64,000 bases of DNA, from positions 47,113,131 through 47,177,130 of the forward strand of contig NC_065548.1 of the NCBI RefSeq assembly GCF_022605725.1, read 5' to 3'. Shown here piece by piece: positions 1-9,605 of the stretch; positions within the stretch are counted from its first letter, which is position 1, and each line of letters opens with the position of its first letter. The notes beneath the pieces were generated by a model. The model saw only the letters and a list, made by a program, of their open reading frames with translations. It made no database searches and had not been told where the DNA came from. The DNA comes from Anthonomus grandis grandis. Taxonomy: Eukaryota; Arthropoda; Insecta; Coleoptera; Curculionidae. Position numbers and translations under genes: made by a program.

Positions 1-332
1 GTTTTAACATATCAATATTTAGATCTCCGAGAATTACTGAATAATCATAGGTCACTAAAAGATGTGGAACAACTTCTTTCGCACTGAAACATTGACCTGG
101 CATAGATGCCAACACCACCCCCAACTCTGTCTAATCTATCCTTTCTAAAAAAATTATAACCTGGCATAGAAACCGCACTGCTTAATATATTTTCATTCAG
201 CCACGTTTCACTTATACCCAAAATATCATATTTATTGTGTACAAAATTGAGAAAATCCGAAAAACTTGGCAATAAAGATCTAATATTTAAATTGGCTACA
301 TTTAAATAAGAATTTAATTGTTTGTTAGCCAT
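1..332 (-). pseudogene. LINE ORF2, endonuclease N-terminus (partial, frameshifted)
   Basis: Start of an endonuclease/reverse transcriptase polyprotein. It opens MANKQLNSYLNVANLNIRSL, the usual beginning of an APE-like endonuclease (NLNIRSL block), followed by ISETWL (the catalytic-Glu block) and a GGGVGIYAR block. Near 85-90 the frame changes, and the sequence then reads GDLNIDML, the GDxN motif, just before the window edge. Compared with complete relatives, a segment between the GGGV and GDxN blocks appears deleted. The enzyme would nick target DNA for target-primed reverse transcription; this copy cannot. Confidence 0.75.
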
Positions 333-394
333 TTCTTATAAACTATAAATATAAAATAAACTATAAAAATAGCTATTTATCCCAGTAAAAAAAG

Positions 395-1593
395 TTATTC
401 GTAATTAATTTGAGATCCAAGCTTTAAAAGATATTTCTGATAGGAAAGACAATCTTTATCAAAGCCATAGTGGTTAGTAGAGATAGACTTTACATTATGT
501 TTGTTATGAGAACCTAATTTAACACAATTAATACACATTTTTTCTTCAGAAATACATTCTTTCAATTTATGATTTTTTCCGCATTTGGGACAAGTGTCTT
601 TTTGTTCGCGACAGTCTTTTACGGTGTGACCATATGCACAACATCGAAAACATTTAATAACACGCAGATAGTCCTCCAGAACTGACTTGCTCCATCCCAC
701 AAAAACCGATCCTATTCCTAGAAGGCGCTTACGAAGTGCCGGGGAAACTTCAATCACAAGGTCAATTTTGTTATTGCGTTGCTTTAACTTGGTAATATAT
801 TTGATTTCAGATGCTAAATCTGAGATATCATTTAAAGACGTTATGTTGCCTATTATTTGGTCCGGTGTATCTAACCCTTCTAAATGCCACTCCCTTTATG
901 ATTAATCTTGGATTAAATTTTTTAGCTTGATCAATATTATATTTTTTGCCCATTTTTCCAATTAATGTTTGCAGCGATCTATTGTCTTGACAGTGTACTG
1001 CAACTCCGCCACGAATGTTCGTTGTATTGTTTATGCAAGCTTTAATCTGACCCGGATTAACGGAATGTGAAATGTCATTTAAAACATCATCCTGCTTGGT
1101 ATTCTCTTTGTTACTTTTAACAATTAAGACAGAAGAATTTGCTTTAACGATATCGCTATATTTGTTGTTAGGTGGTTTGTTAGAAGTGCTACTATTATTA
1201 GGTAATAATTTAGTTTTCAAGCTATTATATTCATTACTTTCAAGGGAATCTAAAATTGTTTTCTGCAAATTAATGGTATATTCAGAGTTTTTTAATAATC
1301 TATTCGTTAACTCAAGCTCCTGCTGCAAACAGGAAACCTTCATTTCCAAATGAGTATTTTGAGTATCGACTTCGTTGCCCTTAAAAGCCTTTGTAACATT
1401 TTCATTACATTTTTTTGCACAGCCAATGCAGGTTTGGTGTATCAACAACAATTTTTAACCATGTCTCACGTGCAATACCAGAGCATTGCACGTGAGACTT
1501 AGCCGAACAACCGCTGCATTTAATCTGCTTGTTATTAACAGTGAAATTGTCGCTACACTCGCAGCATGTATCCACATATACATCCGGAGCCAT
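395..1593 (-). pseudogene. LINE ORF1 protein: PHD finger, coiled coil, CCHC knuckles; frameshifted
   Basis: Gag-like RNA-binding ORF1. It starts MAPDVYVDTCCEC; the first 60 residues form a PHD-type Cys4-His-Cys3 finger (CCEC, CSGC, H, C, then HWLC). A Lys/Glu/Leu-rich stretch that looks coiled-coil follows, and the end carries knuckles (CFRCCAYGHTVKDC, CPKCGKNHKLKEC, CINC). Three frames are needed: one shift lies near 1410 in a run of A, the other near 880. The likely role is binding element RNA and moving the RNP to the nucleus, as for other LINE ORF1 proteins. The frame breaks are seen directly; the function is by family. Confidence 0.75.
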
Positions 1594-1620
1594 GTTGAGC
1601 TCTCTCTAATGCAAGGAAAT

Positions 1621-2019
1621 TGAGCACAATCGGGCAACGTTGCAAGGCGATCACCAAAAGTTTCGCTGCACAGTAAGCAGTGGAAATCGGAATCCCAGAT
1701 AATGTTATTACAAATATGCATGAACACCGCCAAAAAAAAAGTAAACATGCAAATAAGCACTTAATGTTTTACAAGTAAAAACATAAGAATGGAACTTGCC
1801 TTCAATAGCCGGTAAAGATTGCACTATAATTATTAACAGAATATCCTTTTTACTTATTAAACTTTGCAAAAAACTCTGCTTTTAAACATTTTCAAGGAGT
1901 AAATAATATTTTGATGTTTTACGATCACCAGCGTTGCCGGTACTTTAATTTTTTTAAATTTAATTCTTGTTTCATTTTCAAGTGACCACCCTATTATTAC
2001 TTTTAATGTTTTTTTTTAG
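1621..2019. other. Intronic/flanking sequence upstream of the first visible orb exon
   Basis: AT-rich sequence between the LINE start and the splice acceptor of the first visible orb exon. A run of T before AG at 2018-2019 is a good polypyrimidine tract. No other gene or repeat was recognised. Confidence 0.5.
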
Positions 2020-2216
2020 CTGTTTATGATGCTGTCTGCACCTGGAGCGGTGTTCTCCCGGCTCAGACCGTCAAATCAGCCGGTTTTTCGAGCAAAGTGT
2101 TCCTAGGAGGTGTCCCGTGGGATATCACCGAACAGTGCCTTGTACAGGCGTTTAGGCCATTTGGACACGTAAAGGTTGAATGGCCCGGAAAAGAAAGACA
2201 CATTTCGCAACCCAAA
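2020..2216 (+). CDS. orb: orb/CPEB1 exon: start of RRM1 (first visible exon)
   Basis: Cytoplasmic polyadenylation element-binding protein of the CPEB1/Orb class, an RNA-binding translational regulator of maternal mRNAs. The exon starts after AG at 2018-2019 (two bases complete a codon) and reads DAVCTWSGVLPAQTV, then the RRM1 RNP2 motif VFLGGVPWDITE, then VEWPGKERHISQPK before a GTGAGT donor. CTWSG and VPWDITE are hallmarks of CPEB1/Orb, as opposed to CPEB2-4/Orb2. The residues between the strand-2 Trp and RNP1 form a shorter loop than in the fly and vertebrate proteins as I recall them. Earlier exons encoding the N-terminus are outside the window. Confidence 0.93.
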
Positions 2217-2300
2217 GTGAGTACTATGTACGAAAAATCATAGACAAATTTGTTTAGATTAAATTCAACTTAATCCAACATGATTAAATTGGTTTTTTAG

Positions 2301-2429
2301 GGTTATGCGTACATTGTTATGGAATCAGAAAAGGCCGTCAAAGCCTTGTTGCTAGCTTGCACTCACGACTATATTAATAGCGGCAATTTTTATTACAAAA
2401 TAGGAGCCAAGAGAATGAAGACTAAAGAT
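2301..2429 (+). CDS. orb: orb/CPEB1 exon: end of RRM1
   Basis: 43 codons, flanked by TTTTAG and GTAAGT, phase 0 on both sides. It opens GYAYIVME, so the preceding intron falls inside the RNP1 motif (K before the intron, GYAYIVM after it). The rest reads KAVKALLLACTHDY and FYYKIGAKRMKTKD, the helix-2 and C-terminal strand of RRM1 in the CPEB1 class. The downstream intron (2430-7732) is about 5.3 kb and holds a solo mariner arm and a complete Harbinger transposon. Confidence 0.93.
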
Positions 2430-2924
2430 GTAAGTACTTACTTTAGTTAAAAATCCGAATATAACCTTTCTTATTATCTTTAATGTATTATTATATGATC
2501 ACTGTATCTCTTGCAAGAAGTTGCAAGATGACGTCTTTAAGACATTAATTTTCATCTTCTTCATGGATTAATACTTCTTAGACACCCCCATAAGAGCCAA
2601 TAGAACACTGAACCGTCGATTGACTGCTTAACATAAAATACAGCATCCACACTAAGGAGTATTGGATAATTATTCCTCTAAAACCGGAGTTAATAGAGCT
2701 GATTACTCAAATTGGTTGTTTGCTTCTGTTCGTGATCCCTTACGTTTTTTTTTTTAACTTTTACCTTTGGTTTTCTGGTTGCCCTGTCCTGAAGACGCCC
2801 AACCCAACCCAATAGTGTGCTCAACAATAGACACTAGTCACATTTCTAATAGTTTTTCTTATATAAATTTAGTTCTGTGTAAATGTCTACTTTCTTATAA
2901 ACTATTGTTTGTGCTTCTATTATA

Positions 2925-3411
2925 CAGGGTGTTTCACTTTTTTGTAGCAGGACTTTAACAGTATTTAGAAAAATTAATTTTAAGGTAGGTTTCTCATATA
3001 AATATTGATCGTCAAACTTTTTGTTTCTGAGATACAGGGCGTCAAAGTTTCCCAAAAAAAAAATGTTTTTATTTTTTAATATCCGAACTATCAAAGATAT
3101 TAAAATCAAAATTGGTATAAATAATTCTAGGATGAAGGGTCATAATCGTAAATAATGTCATGTTTCTACGTTGGCCAATGGCGGAGATATGACTAATTAA
3201 TAATGTTAATGTGACTAAAAAAGTAGCACGGCACTGGATTAAGTCGATTAAAGGATCATTTCTAAATAGTGCATTTAATTGTAAACAAAAATGCCCTCTT
3301 GATATTTTTTCGTATCTGACTCCGTTTTCTCCTCAAATTGGGTTGTAGAAATCACTCAAGATTTTAAGATAAATTTATTTTAACCGTCTAATAAATCGCA
3401 ACATAGAACAT
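2925..3411. mobile_element. Solo long terminal-inverted-repeat arm of a mariner-type element
   Basis: Begins after TA with CAGGGTGTTTCACTTTTTTG and runs about 487 bases. It is nearly identical to the outer arms of the mariner at 36049-38448 (36049-36535 and, inverted, 37960-38448). It ends where those arms read AACATAGAACA and has no transposase and no second end. It is therefore a truncated copy or a recombination remnant. It lies in the second visible orb intron. Short ORFs here are chance readings of the arm. Confidence 0.85.
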
Positions 3412-3714
3412 TTCTATTTCTATTTTCTAAGCTATTAAAGTTTTGAATAATTTTTCGTCTTTTTTCAGCGGATATAACCTCAAAAAAACGAAATCTTTTG
3501 CAGCCACATGCATTCTCAAAAATTTTGCCGCATCACACGTCCAAGCTTTAGTCTTTTTTTACTGTTTTTCAAAACACTTAAAGGTATATCACTGTCACTA
3601 CTATTACTTTCTTCCGACATTTCAAGATAGCAAAACAAACAATACACAACGCTAACAACCTCTTAGGACGATACAACAATAACGACTAAAATGCTAACGA
3701 ATCTTAAACGATTA
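3412..3714. other. Intron sequence with a short serine/aspartate-rich ORF remnant
   Basis: No gene recognised. On the minus strand a 34-codon frame (3620-3516) reads MSEESNSSDSDIPLSVLKN and then stops. Such an acidic start is common in transposase genes, but the piece is too short to assign. Confidence 0.3.
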
Positions 3715-3903
3715 AAGGTCGGGACACACATGCCCGCAACGAGTCCGCACCGAGCACGCACCGCAACACGGCCGTAGCTCGGTTCCGTGTTCACCAAACC
3801 ACACATAACCGAGACACGGGCGTATGTCTTTCACAACGCATTTCAAAAGGTCTCAGTTTGCACCGAAACTCTAAACAAAACGGTCAAAAAATTTAAAGTA
3901 GGA

Positions 3904-4226
3904 ATGTTTTCCAACTTTCGGAACAGCGAATTGGCAATCTTAGCTATTGCACTGGATGAAGAAGAGGAGAAAAAAGTAAGAAAAAAACAGAAACGGTTGA
4001 GAAGTAAATGGATACATAGTGCTTGGAAAACAAGGAATATTGAAGGGGAGTTTCGCACATTATTTCCTCATCTAATGGACGATGAGACGAAATTCTACCA
4101 ATATTTTAGAATGACACAATCCACATTCAATAAGCTTTTGTTAAAGGTGCAGAAGAAACTAAAAAGGAAAGATACTTTTTGGAGGGTACCAATTACACCA
4201 AAAGAACGACTGGCGGTATGTTTAAG
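3904..4226 (+). CDS. Harbinger transposase, first exon
   Basis: N-terminal part of the transposase. The preferred start is the ATG at 3904 (MFSNFRNSELAIL), because the frame upstream of it is TIR sequence. It reads KKQKRLRSKWIHSAW, the typical PIF-family block, then EGEFRTLFPHL, YFRMTQSTFNKLL and ITPKERLAVCLR. It ends at a GTAAGT donor (4227). A second GTATGT donor at 4215 would leave phase 0 and join cleanly to the next exon; the 4227 donor leaves two bases and breaks frame with 5642. Which one is used is unresolved. The intron holds the antisense MADF exon. Confidence 0.75.
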
Positions 4227-4565
4227 GTAAGTCATTTATTTTTACTAGCTAAAATTGTGGAACTATTAGAATAGAGCACGAGATTGTACTGCATTATTTC
4301 TACGTTTTTTCTTAATTAAAATTAATTTTGTATAGAGTATGTTTCGATCAATTGCACATTATGGATTATCGAGAACTGATTACAATCTATCGTATATTTA
4401 TGGATAATAAACAGTATTTTCTTTTCAATTTCGTTAGGATACATTAAAATAACCATATAAACTAAATGTAATATATATTTATAAGAATACAGTCTTTCTT
4501 AAAAAATAAATAACGGTATAAACTAAAACATAATGTAACTTAATATTCAAAACAATATTATATAG

Positions 4566-5399
4566 CTACCCAAAATTCAGGAAATTTGGTTGATCAGAAC
4601 TTTGAAACGAGTTTTCCAATTCAGTGTATACAGGACGAGAATTGGTATCATATTCATTGGGTGATGTATATGGCGTCTGGACACAACTTGATGATGTTGA
4701 TGAAAATAAAGCCGGGTTAGGAGAGGGGCGGCCCATATATTGTCCTTGAGGCTCTAGAAGTTGTTTCATTTCAAACTCCTGAACTGTGCTAAAAATACGG
4801 CTTTTAGCTTGGTTTAAAAAAATGGATTGAGAGACTTCAAAGAGGGTGCTATGCCAGCCAGAAACGCATCAACGGGATGTTTTTCGGTTTCTTCAATTGC
4901 TGGTCTCTTTGATTTTTTTTCCGCCTCCTTCTCGGTCAAAATGTACGTCATGAGCTGAGAAGAGGCTGACTGCTCGGGCCTAACTTGACGTCTTTTTCGT
5001 TTTAATAGCCCAGGTTTAACACATGTGTTACTTTTGGCTGACGTGTTCGAAGTAGCATTGACCTGGGAATTTTGCGCACCGTCTTCTTCCATTTCTCCCT
5101 GGTTATTCTGACTTATAATTTCAGAGTTCTCTTCTGCATTTTGTTGAGTCGGTTCCTCAAGGAAATCTTCCCGCATAGAGTCATCCTCAGTATCATTGTC
5201 GATCCCCAACTCACTATTTCCTGAACCGGAGACGTTCGAAAGTGTGTCTCGTTCTGTTAGTTGAGGTTTTAAGAACTCCAAAAGATCTTCATACTTATAT
5301 TTTCTATGATTTGTCCAGAAGCTGTCTTTCGTTTTTGCAGAGTCCTTCGTAATTGGTCCCGAATGGACGTCCACCTTTTTTTACATTCTTCAGCACCGC
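4566..5399 (-). pseudogene. Harbinger second gene, exon 2: MADF C-half, acidic linker, BESS motif; frameshifted
   Basis: After the acceptor it completes the MADF domain (GAEECKKRWTSIRDQLRRTL), then shifts frame near 5310-5320 and continues KYKYEDLLEFLKPQL, an acidic linker and a basic KRKRRQVRP stretch. The end, DAFLAGIAPSLKSLNPFF plus, in another frame, LNQAKSRIFSTVQEFE, matches a BESS protein-interaction motif. A C-terminal tail follows to 4566. Two frameshifts (near 5315 and 4800) make this copy defective while the transposase exon stays open. The exon lies wholly inside the transposase intron on the other strand. Confidence 0.75.
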
Positions 5400-5641
5400 C
5401 TGTAAATAAATATTATATCATTACAAAATAATTACAATACAGAGTTTTCATTTATATTTTGACGCCTACCTACAATAATTATTAAAAAACGTAGAAAAGC
5501 CAATCTTTCATATAAAACCTTAATAAAATTTTGTCTTTTATATAGCATATCGAAAGAAAAAAAAAACATCGCAAAGTTGAAAAAACTAATCATTAGGGAA
5601 TAGGGAATGTTAAAAATATTGATGACACTTTTTATTTTAAG

Positions 5642-6556
5642 TTTCTGGCCATTGGTGACTCTTTCAAAACTATTTCCTTCAGTTATAGATTGGGAAGATC
5701 GACTGTGGCAGCTATAGTTCATGACACTTGTAGAACATTAGTGGATGTTCTTTTAAATGAGGTGATGGCGATGCCAACAGAAGAAGAATGGAACATTATT
5801 GCTGATGAGTTTTGGACGAGGTGGCAGTTTCCAAATTGTATTGGCGCTTTGGACGGAAAGCACGTAACAATAGAAGCTCCAAAAATGTCAGGGAGTCTGT
5901 ATTGGAACTATAAAAAAACCTACTCTATTGTTTTGTTGGCACTAGTAGATCCTTTATATAACTTTATCGCAGTAGATGTTGGAGCTTATGGAAAAAATTC
6001 TGACGGTGGTATTTTGTTAAATTCTAATTTAGGGAAGTCATTAGAAAATAACAGTCTCAACATACCAAAGACAAAAATGTTACCTGGAACTAATACTGAA
6101 CTACCTATGGTTATTGTGGCTGATGAGGCTTTCCCCCTTAAAACATATATGATGAGACCATATCCAGGGAGAGATTTGACTGATGACAAAAGAATATACA
6201 ACTATCGTTTAAGTCGGGCAAGGAGAATATCCGAAAATGTTTTTGGCATTTTGCAACAAAAGTTTCGAATATTTAGTAGAAGACTTCAAGGAAAACCTGA
6301 AAACTTAACAGTTGCTGTTACGGCCACATGCGTCTTGTACAATTTTATTCGGAAAAATGAAGGCTCCATGCTACCTGAACTCTTGCAAAATGAAAGTAAT
6401 GACATATCTGGGAGGCCGTCGAACTTAAATAATATAGCTCGCATTCGTGGAAGATCAGCAAATGCGGCATTTGCTGTGCGAGAACAGTTAAAAACTTTCT
6501 TTACTTCAGCAGAAGGTAGCGCAGACTGGCAGGAGAGAGCAGCCCTGGCCGTTTGA
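5642..6556 (+). CDS. Harbinger transposase, catalytic exon (DDE_Tnp4)
   Basis: DDE nuclease of the PIF/Harbinger superfamily. After a TTTTAAG acceptor it reads FLAIGDSFKTISFSYRLG, then RSTVAAIVHD. The catalytic triad is visible: GALDGKHVTIEAP (Asp), VADEAFPLK (Asp) and SRARRISENVFGIL (Glu). GAYGKNSDGG and CVLYNFIRKNEG are family signatures. The frame is open for about 300 codons to TGA, with no break, so this is one of the best preserved transposase exons in the window. It would excise and reinsert the element together with the MADF partner. It sits inside the intron of that antisense partner. Confidence 0.88.
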   Translation, partial: FLAIGDSFKTISFSYRLGRSTVAAIVHDTCRTLVDVLLNEVMAMPTEEEWNIIADEFWTRWQFPNCIGALDGKHVTIEAPKMSGSLYWNYKKTYSIVLLALVDPLYNFIAVDVGAYGKNSDGGILLNSNLGKSLENNSLNIPKTKMLPGTNTELPMVIVADEAFPLKTYMMRPYPGRDLTDDKRIYNYRLSRARRISENVFGILQQKFRIFSRRLQGKPENLTVAVTATCVLYNFIRKNEGSMLPELLQNESNDISGRPSNLNNIARIRGRSANAAFAVREQLKTFFTSAEGSADWQERAALAV

Positions 6557-6904
6557 ATATTTGAAAAATGGAATAGGTTGAATAGGGTTTTCTCTTATTT
6601 TCTGTGGGTGATGTACATTATATTTATTCATTTAAATTAGTCATACAAATTTAGGTAATTATTCTTTCCTTACTTAAATAATATCCTATTTTCCTCAACA
6701 TAAATAACAAAAAAATTGTAAATATAGAAAAGAACTAATTTAGGAAAAATCGACACTTTCTATTAACTTAATGCGCAGATCAAAAGCAAATGAATAAACT
6801 AAAAATGTTGGAAAGATTGCTTTGTTATTATTTATGATTTAGAATATACTATCTAACTAATAAATAATGTTAAAGCGTTATTACTCTTACTACTGTTATT
6901 AAAA

Positions 6905-6935
<31 letters not shown>

Positions 6936-6985
6936 TATTACCATTAATACATTATATTATATTATATGAATTTTGTTTGTCCTAC
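6557..6985. repeat. Harbinger interior, AT-rich, with an (ATT)n microsatellite
   Basis: Sequence between the transposase stop and the MADF exon, part of the MADF intron. A run of ATT triplets spans about 6903-6933. No coding signal. Confidence 0.7.
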
Positions 6986-7142
6986 CTTTTACATTTAATT
7001 CCATGGCAATTTTCTTCCACACTCTTTCCTTATAATCTACATTTCTGTATTTTTCATCGCGTTGTTCGTAAAGTGCTGGATATTTCCTCACTTCTTCGAT
7101 AAGCTTCTCAATTTCCATTTTAATTTCCAGCTGTAAGATCAC
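6986..7142 (-). CDS. Harbinger second gene, exon 1: MADF DNA-binding domain N-half
   Basis: Reads MEIEKLIEEVRKYPALYEQ, then NVDYKERVWKKIAMELNVK, the first two helices of a MADF (Myb/SANT-like in Adf-1) domain. The exon ends AAAG before GTAGGA (intron starts at 6985) in phase 1. Spliced to the acceptor at 5401-5400 it continues GGAEECKKRWTSIRDQLRR, the third helix, in perfect frame. This is the DNA-binding accessory protein that PIF/Harbinger transposases need. Met at 7118 is the more natural start than 7142. Confidence 0.8.
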
Positions 7143-7356
7143 TACGGGAACGCACCGTCGTCCGTCACCGTCGGTTTTTAAAACAAAACTATTCTAGCTC
7201 GTTGCGGACTCAGTGCGGAGTCGGCGCACGGGCACGGTGCGGTCATGTTAAGACTACTTCATATGATTACGAACGACAATTCACAACCGAGACACGGCCG
7301 TGCTACGGTGCGTGCTCGGTGCGGACTCGTTGCGGGCATGTGTGTCCCGACCATTA

Positions 7357-7732
7357 AGCGGACACATTGTGGACTTCGACCGTTCTTTGTCGAGTTCGGG
7401 CGGACTTGGATCGTTATTCCAAAGTGTATACCAAACTTATATCGCTGATTTTAGTGGACTACGATCGGTATTCTGAAGAATATTTTATGGCACGTTAATA
7501 GTAAACCTAATTATAATAAATTTTAAATATAATTATTTTTTTGCATGATTTCAATTTAATGCGCCTTTCAATAAATCGGAGAATTTACTCTGCCGAACGC
7601 TAGTGTTAAAAAAACTAGGAAATATTGGAAAAAAGCATATCGAGAAATCAAACAATTTATTCCCTACTATTCATTTAATGAAATTTAAAATTAGAAAATT
7701 ATAGAATAAGTAACACGAAAATTAATGTTTAG
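7357..7732 (+). other. orb intron between the Harbinger right end and the third visible exon
   Basis: AT-rich, ending in a TTTAG acceptor at 7728-7732. Nothing else recognised. Confidence 0.5.
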
Positions 7733-7898
7733 GTCCAAGTCATTCCATGGTACCTGAGCGACTCTAACTACACCAAATCCGCCTCGCAAAAATTGGATCC
7801 CACTAAAACAGTTTTTGTGGGAGCATTACATGGAATGCTTACTGCCCACGGACTCGCCAAAATTATGAACGATCTTTTCGACGGAGTAGTTTACGCAG
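7733..7898 (+). CDS. orb: orb/CPEB1 exon: inter-RRM linker and start of RRM2
   Basis: Acceptor TTTAG and donor G|GTAACA, leaving phase 1. It reads VQVIPWYLSDSNY, the conserved linker that sets the two RRMs against each other on RNA, then LDPTKTVFVGALHGMLTA (RNP2 of RRM2) and IMNDLFDGVVYA. All of this is nearly invariant among CPEB1 proteins. The exon is the same length as expected from the family alignment, with no indels. Confidence 0.93.
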
Positions 7899-7991
7899 GT
7901 AACAATTCTAATTTCTTAGTAATATAACTTTGTTTGATATAACTTTCTTTATTCATCAGTAATATTAATACGTATTGTTTGTATTATGTAG

Positions 7992-8119
7992 GAATCGATA
8001 CTGACAAATACAAGTATCCGATCGGTTCGGGACGAGTAACCTTCAACAATTCTCGATCGTACATGAAAGCTGTTCGAACTGGTTTTATTAATGTTAAAAC
8101 GACCAAATTTATAAAGAAG
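7992..8119 (+). CDS. orb: orb/CPEB1 exon: end of RRM2
   Basis: Acceptor ATGTAG and donor AAG|GTAAGT. It reads GIDTDKYKYPIGSGRVTF (RNP1 of RRM2), then NNSRSYMKAV and KTTKFIKK, and joins in frame to VQVDPYLEDSLC of the last exon. The donor is followed about 50 bases later by a mariner element. The frame stays open through the donor and into that transposase up to 8984, so an unspliced transcript would encode an RRM2-transposase fusion (see findings). Confidence 0.93.
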
Positions 8120-8167
8120 GTAAGTGTTCATTACAAAACAAATTATCTAATTTTATGCACTTTTATA

Positions 8168-9052
8168 CAGTGCATCCCAAAAGTTTTTTTTTTATCAGAA
8201 CGTCCAAAAATTTCTGAAGAAACAAAATTAAACATTCTGCTCTCCATCGAAGAAAATCCAAACAATGCAACTTCACAAATTTCAGTTGATAATAATATAG
8301 CCGGAACGTCAGTAAGACGCATCTTAAAAGCAAATGAATACCACCCTTATAAAATTAGACTAATACACGAATTAAATGAGGACGATCCTGATCGAAGAAA
8401 CCAATTTTGCGAGAAAATAATGAACATTTGCAATAATAACCGTCAGTTTGTGTTACTAGTTTTGTTTGCGGATGAAGCAACTTTTTGTTTAAACGGTGTC
8501 GTAAGTCGGCAAAATTGTCGGGACTGGTTAGTGTCAAATCCACACTGGGCAACTGAAATTCATACACAGTACCGTAAATCTATTAATGTTTGGGCTGGTA
8601 CTGTGGAAAATAAAGTAATAGGGCCATACTTTTTCGAAGAAAATTTAACAGGACAACGCTATTTGAATTTTCTTCAAGAAGATCTTATCCCTGCTTTGGC
8701 TAACTTGTGGTTTCAGCAAGACGGTGCACTGCCACATTTCTCTAGAAATATCTGTAATTACTTGGATAGAGTGTTCCCAGGAAGATGGATAGGACGAAGA
8801 GGGCCAATAGAGTTGTCGGCCAGGTCACCAGACCTAAATCCCTGCGACTATTTTCTATGGGGATACCTGAAAAGTAAGGTTTATATTGAGAAGCCAAACA
8901 ACGTAGAAGATTTGAAAAATAGAATTAGATATGAAATTAGACGTATATCACCCGAAATAATTGATAGTGTTTACAAACTCATGTAGTTTGTAAACCGTAT
9001 TGCTTCCTGCCAAGTAGTAAATGGGGATCAGTTTGAACGCTTAATATATTAA
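8168..9052 (+). pseudogene. Mariner-type (DD41D) transposase, N-truncated, one nonsense codon
   Basis: Catalytic half of a Tc1/mariner-superfamily transposase. The second helix-turn-helix region (ATSQISVDNNIAGTSVRRIL) is followed by FADEATFCLNGV (first Asp), WFQQDGALPHFSRN (second Asp) and SPDLNPCDYFLWGYLKSKVY (third Asp). Counting gives 41 residues between the second and third Asp. The frame is open from orb exon 4 to TAG at 8984-8986. Beyond it the same frame continues FVNRIASCQVVNGDQFE to a TAA at 9052, the usual C-terminus, so the TAG is a recent nonsense change. The first DNA-binding domain is missing. Confidence 0.85.
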
Positions 9053-9295
9053 TAAGAGTTTCACAGTTTATAACATTTTATCCTCCATTTTATCTTAATT
9101 TGTAAACAGACGTACTTACTTGCTTTCTTGTTGGTTAAATGTAAATATTTCTGAAACAGTTGAGTTTTGAGATAAGGTGTGTTATACGAAACTTGCTTGG
9201 AATTTCGCATATATTTCATAAATGCAATTAAAAATATAGCATTCCATTTAAAAAAATGGCCGATGACCTCATATCTTTTTTTTTGTTCCACCCTG
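8168..9295 (+). mobile_element. DD41D mariner-type transposon inside orb intron
   Basis: The left end CAGTGCATCCC follows TA at 8166-8167. The right end, inverted, reads CAGGGTGGAAC; both fit the diverged TIRs of this group, but their match is imperfect and the right-hand TA is not intact. The transposase is on +, starting almost at the left TIR, so the N-terminal DNA-binding part has been deleted. The boundaries are my estimate. Confidence 0.7.
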
Positions 9296-9600
9296 TTTAC
9301 AAACATTTATGTGAAATAATGCGCAATTTAAAATAAAAATCGACGGGTCCCAGAGTTTTCTCAAAAAAATCATGTCTCTAATTTTTATCGAATTTATGCG
9401 GAACTTTAGGCGGTCACTGTGTATTACACTGTATTACACTACTCCACAGAAAAAAGTCCAATTATTGAGTGGGGGAAAAAATACAATATTATACAAATTA
9501 CAATCCAAAACTAGAGAAAAAAAAAGAATACATTATTAATAATAATAGTTTCCTACAATATTATACAATACTTGAATAAAAAATAATTTTGTTTATGTCT
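9296..9600. other. orb intron: 3' flank/3' UTR of the LINE below
   Basis: Holds the AT-rich 3' untranslated end of the minus-strand LINE that stops coding at 9606, including AATAAT repeats. A short tandem reading TGTATTACAC occurs near 9418-9438. No gene. Confidence 0.4.
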
Positions 9601-9605
9601 ACTAT

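Larger units (their letters stand above)
1..1620 (-). mobile_element. LINE retrotransposon, 5' part (jockey/CR1-like), truncated by window edge
   Basis: Non-LTR retrotransposon read on the minus strand. A PHD-finger plus zinc-knuckle ORF1 (1593-395) is followed by the start of ORF2 with an apurinic-type endonuclease (332 to the window edge). The rest of ORF2 lies before base 1. ORF1 is in three frames and ORF2 has a break near 85-90, so the copy is dead. PHD-finger ORF1 proteins are known from CR1-like LINEs, which is the reason for the class call. The 5' end is placed just upstream of the ORF1 start and is approximate. Confidence 0.8.
3715..7353 (+). mobile_element. PIF/Harbinger DNA transposon with near-perfect TIRs
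   Basis: Flanked by TTA at 3712-3714 and 7354-7356, the TWA duplication of Harbinger elements. The left end GGTCGGGACACACATGCCCG is repeated inverted at the right end, and about 45 bases match without a gap. GC-rich subterminal repeats (GAGACACGG..., GTGCGGACTC) occur inside both ends, unlike the AT-rich interior. It carries a transposase on + and a MADF/BESS protein on -, the usual two-gene Harbinger set. It lies in an orb intron, about 380 bases upstream of the third visible exon. Confidence 0.93.

Noticed and set aside
2767..3109. ORFs on both strands in the mariner arm (also at 35806-36132)
   Set aside because: They are chance readings through the long inverted-repeat arms and recur only because the arms are repeated.
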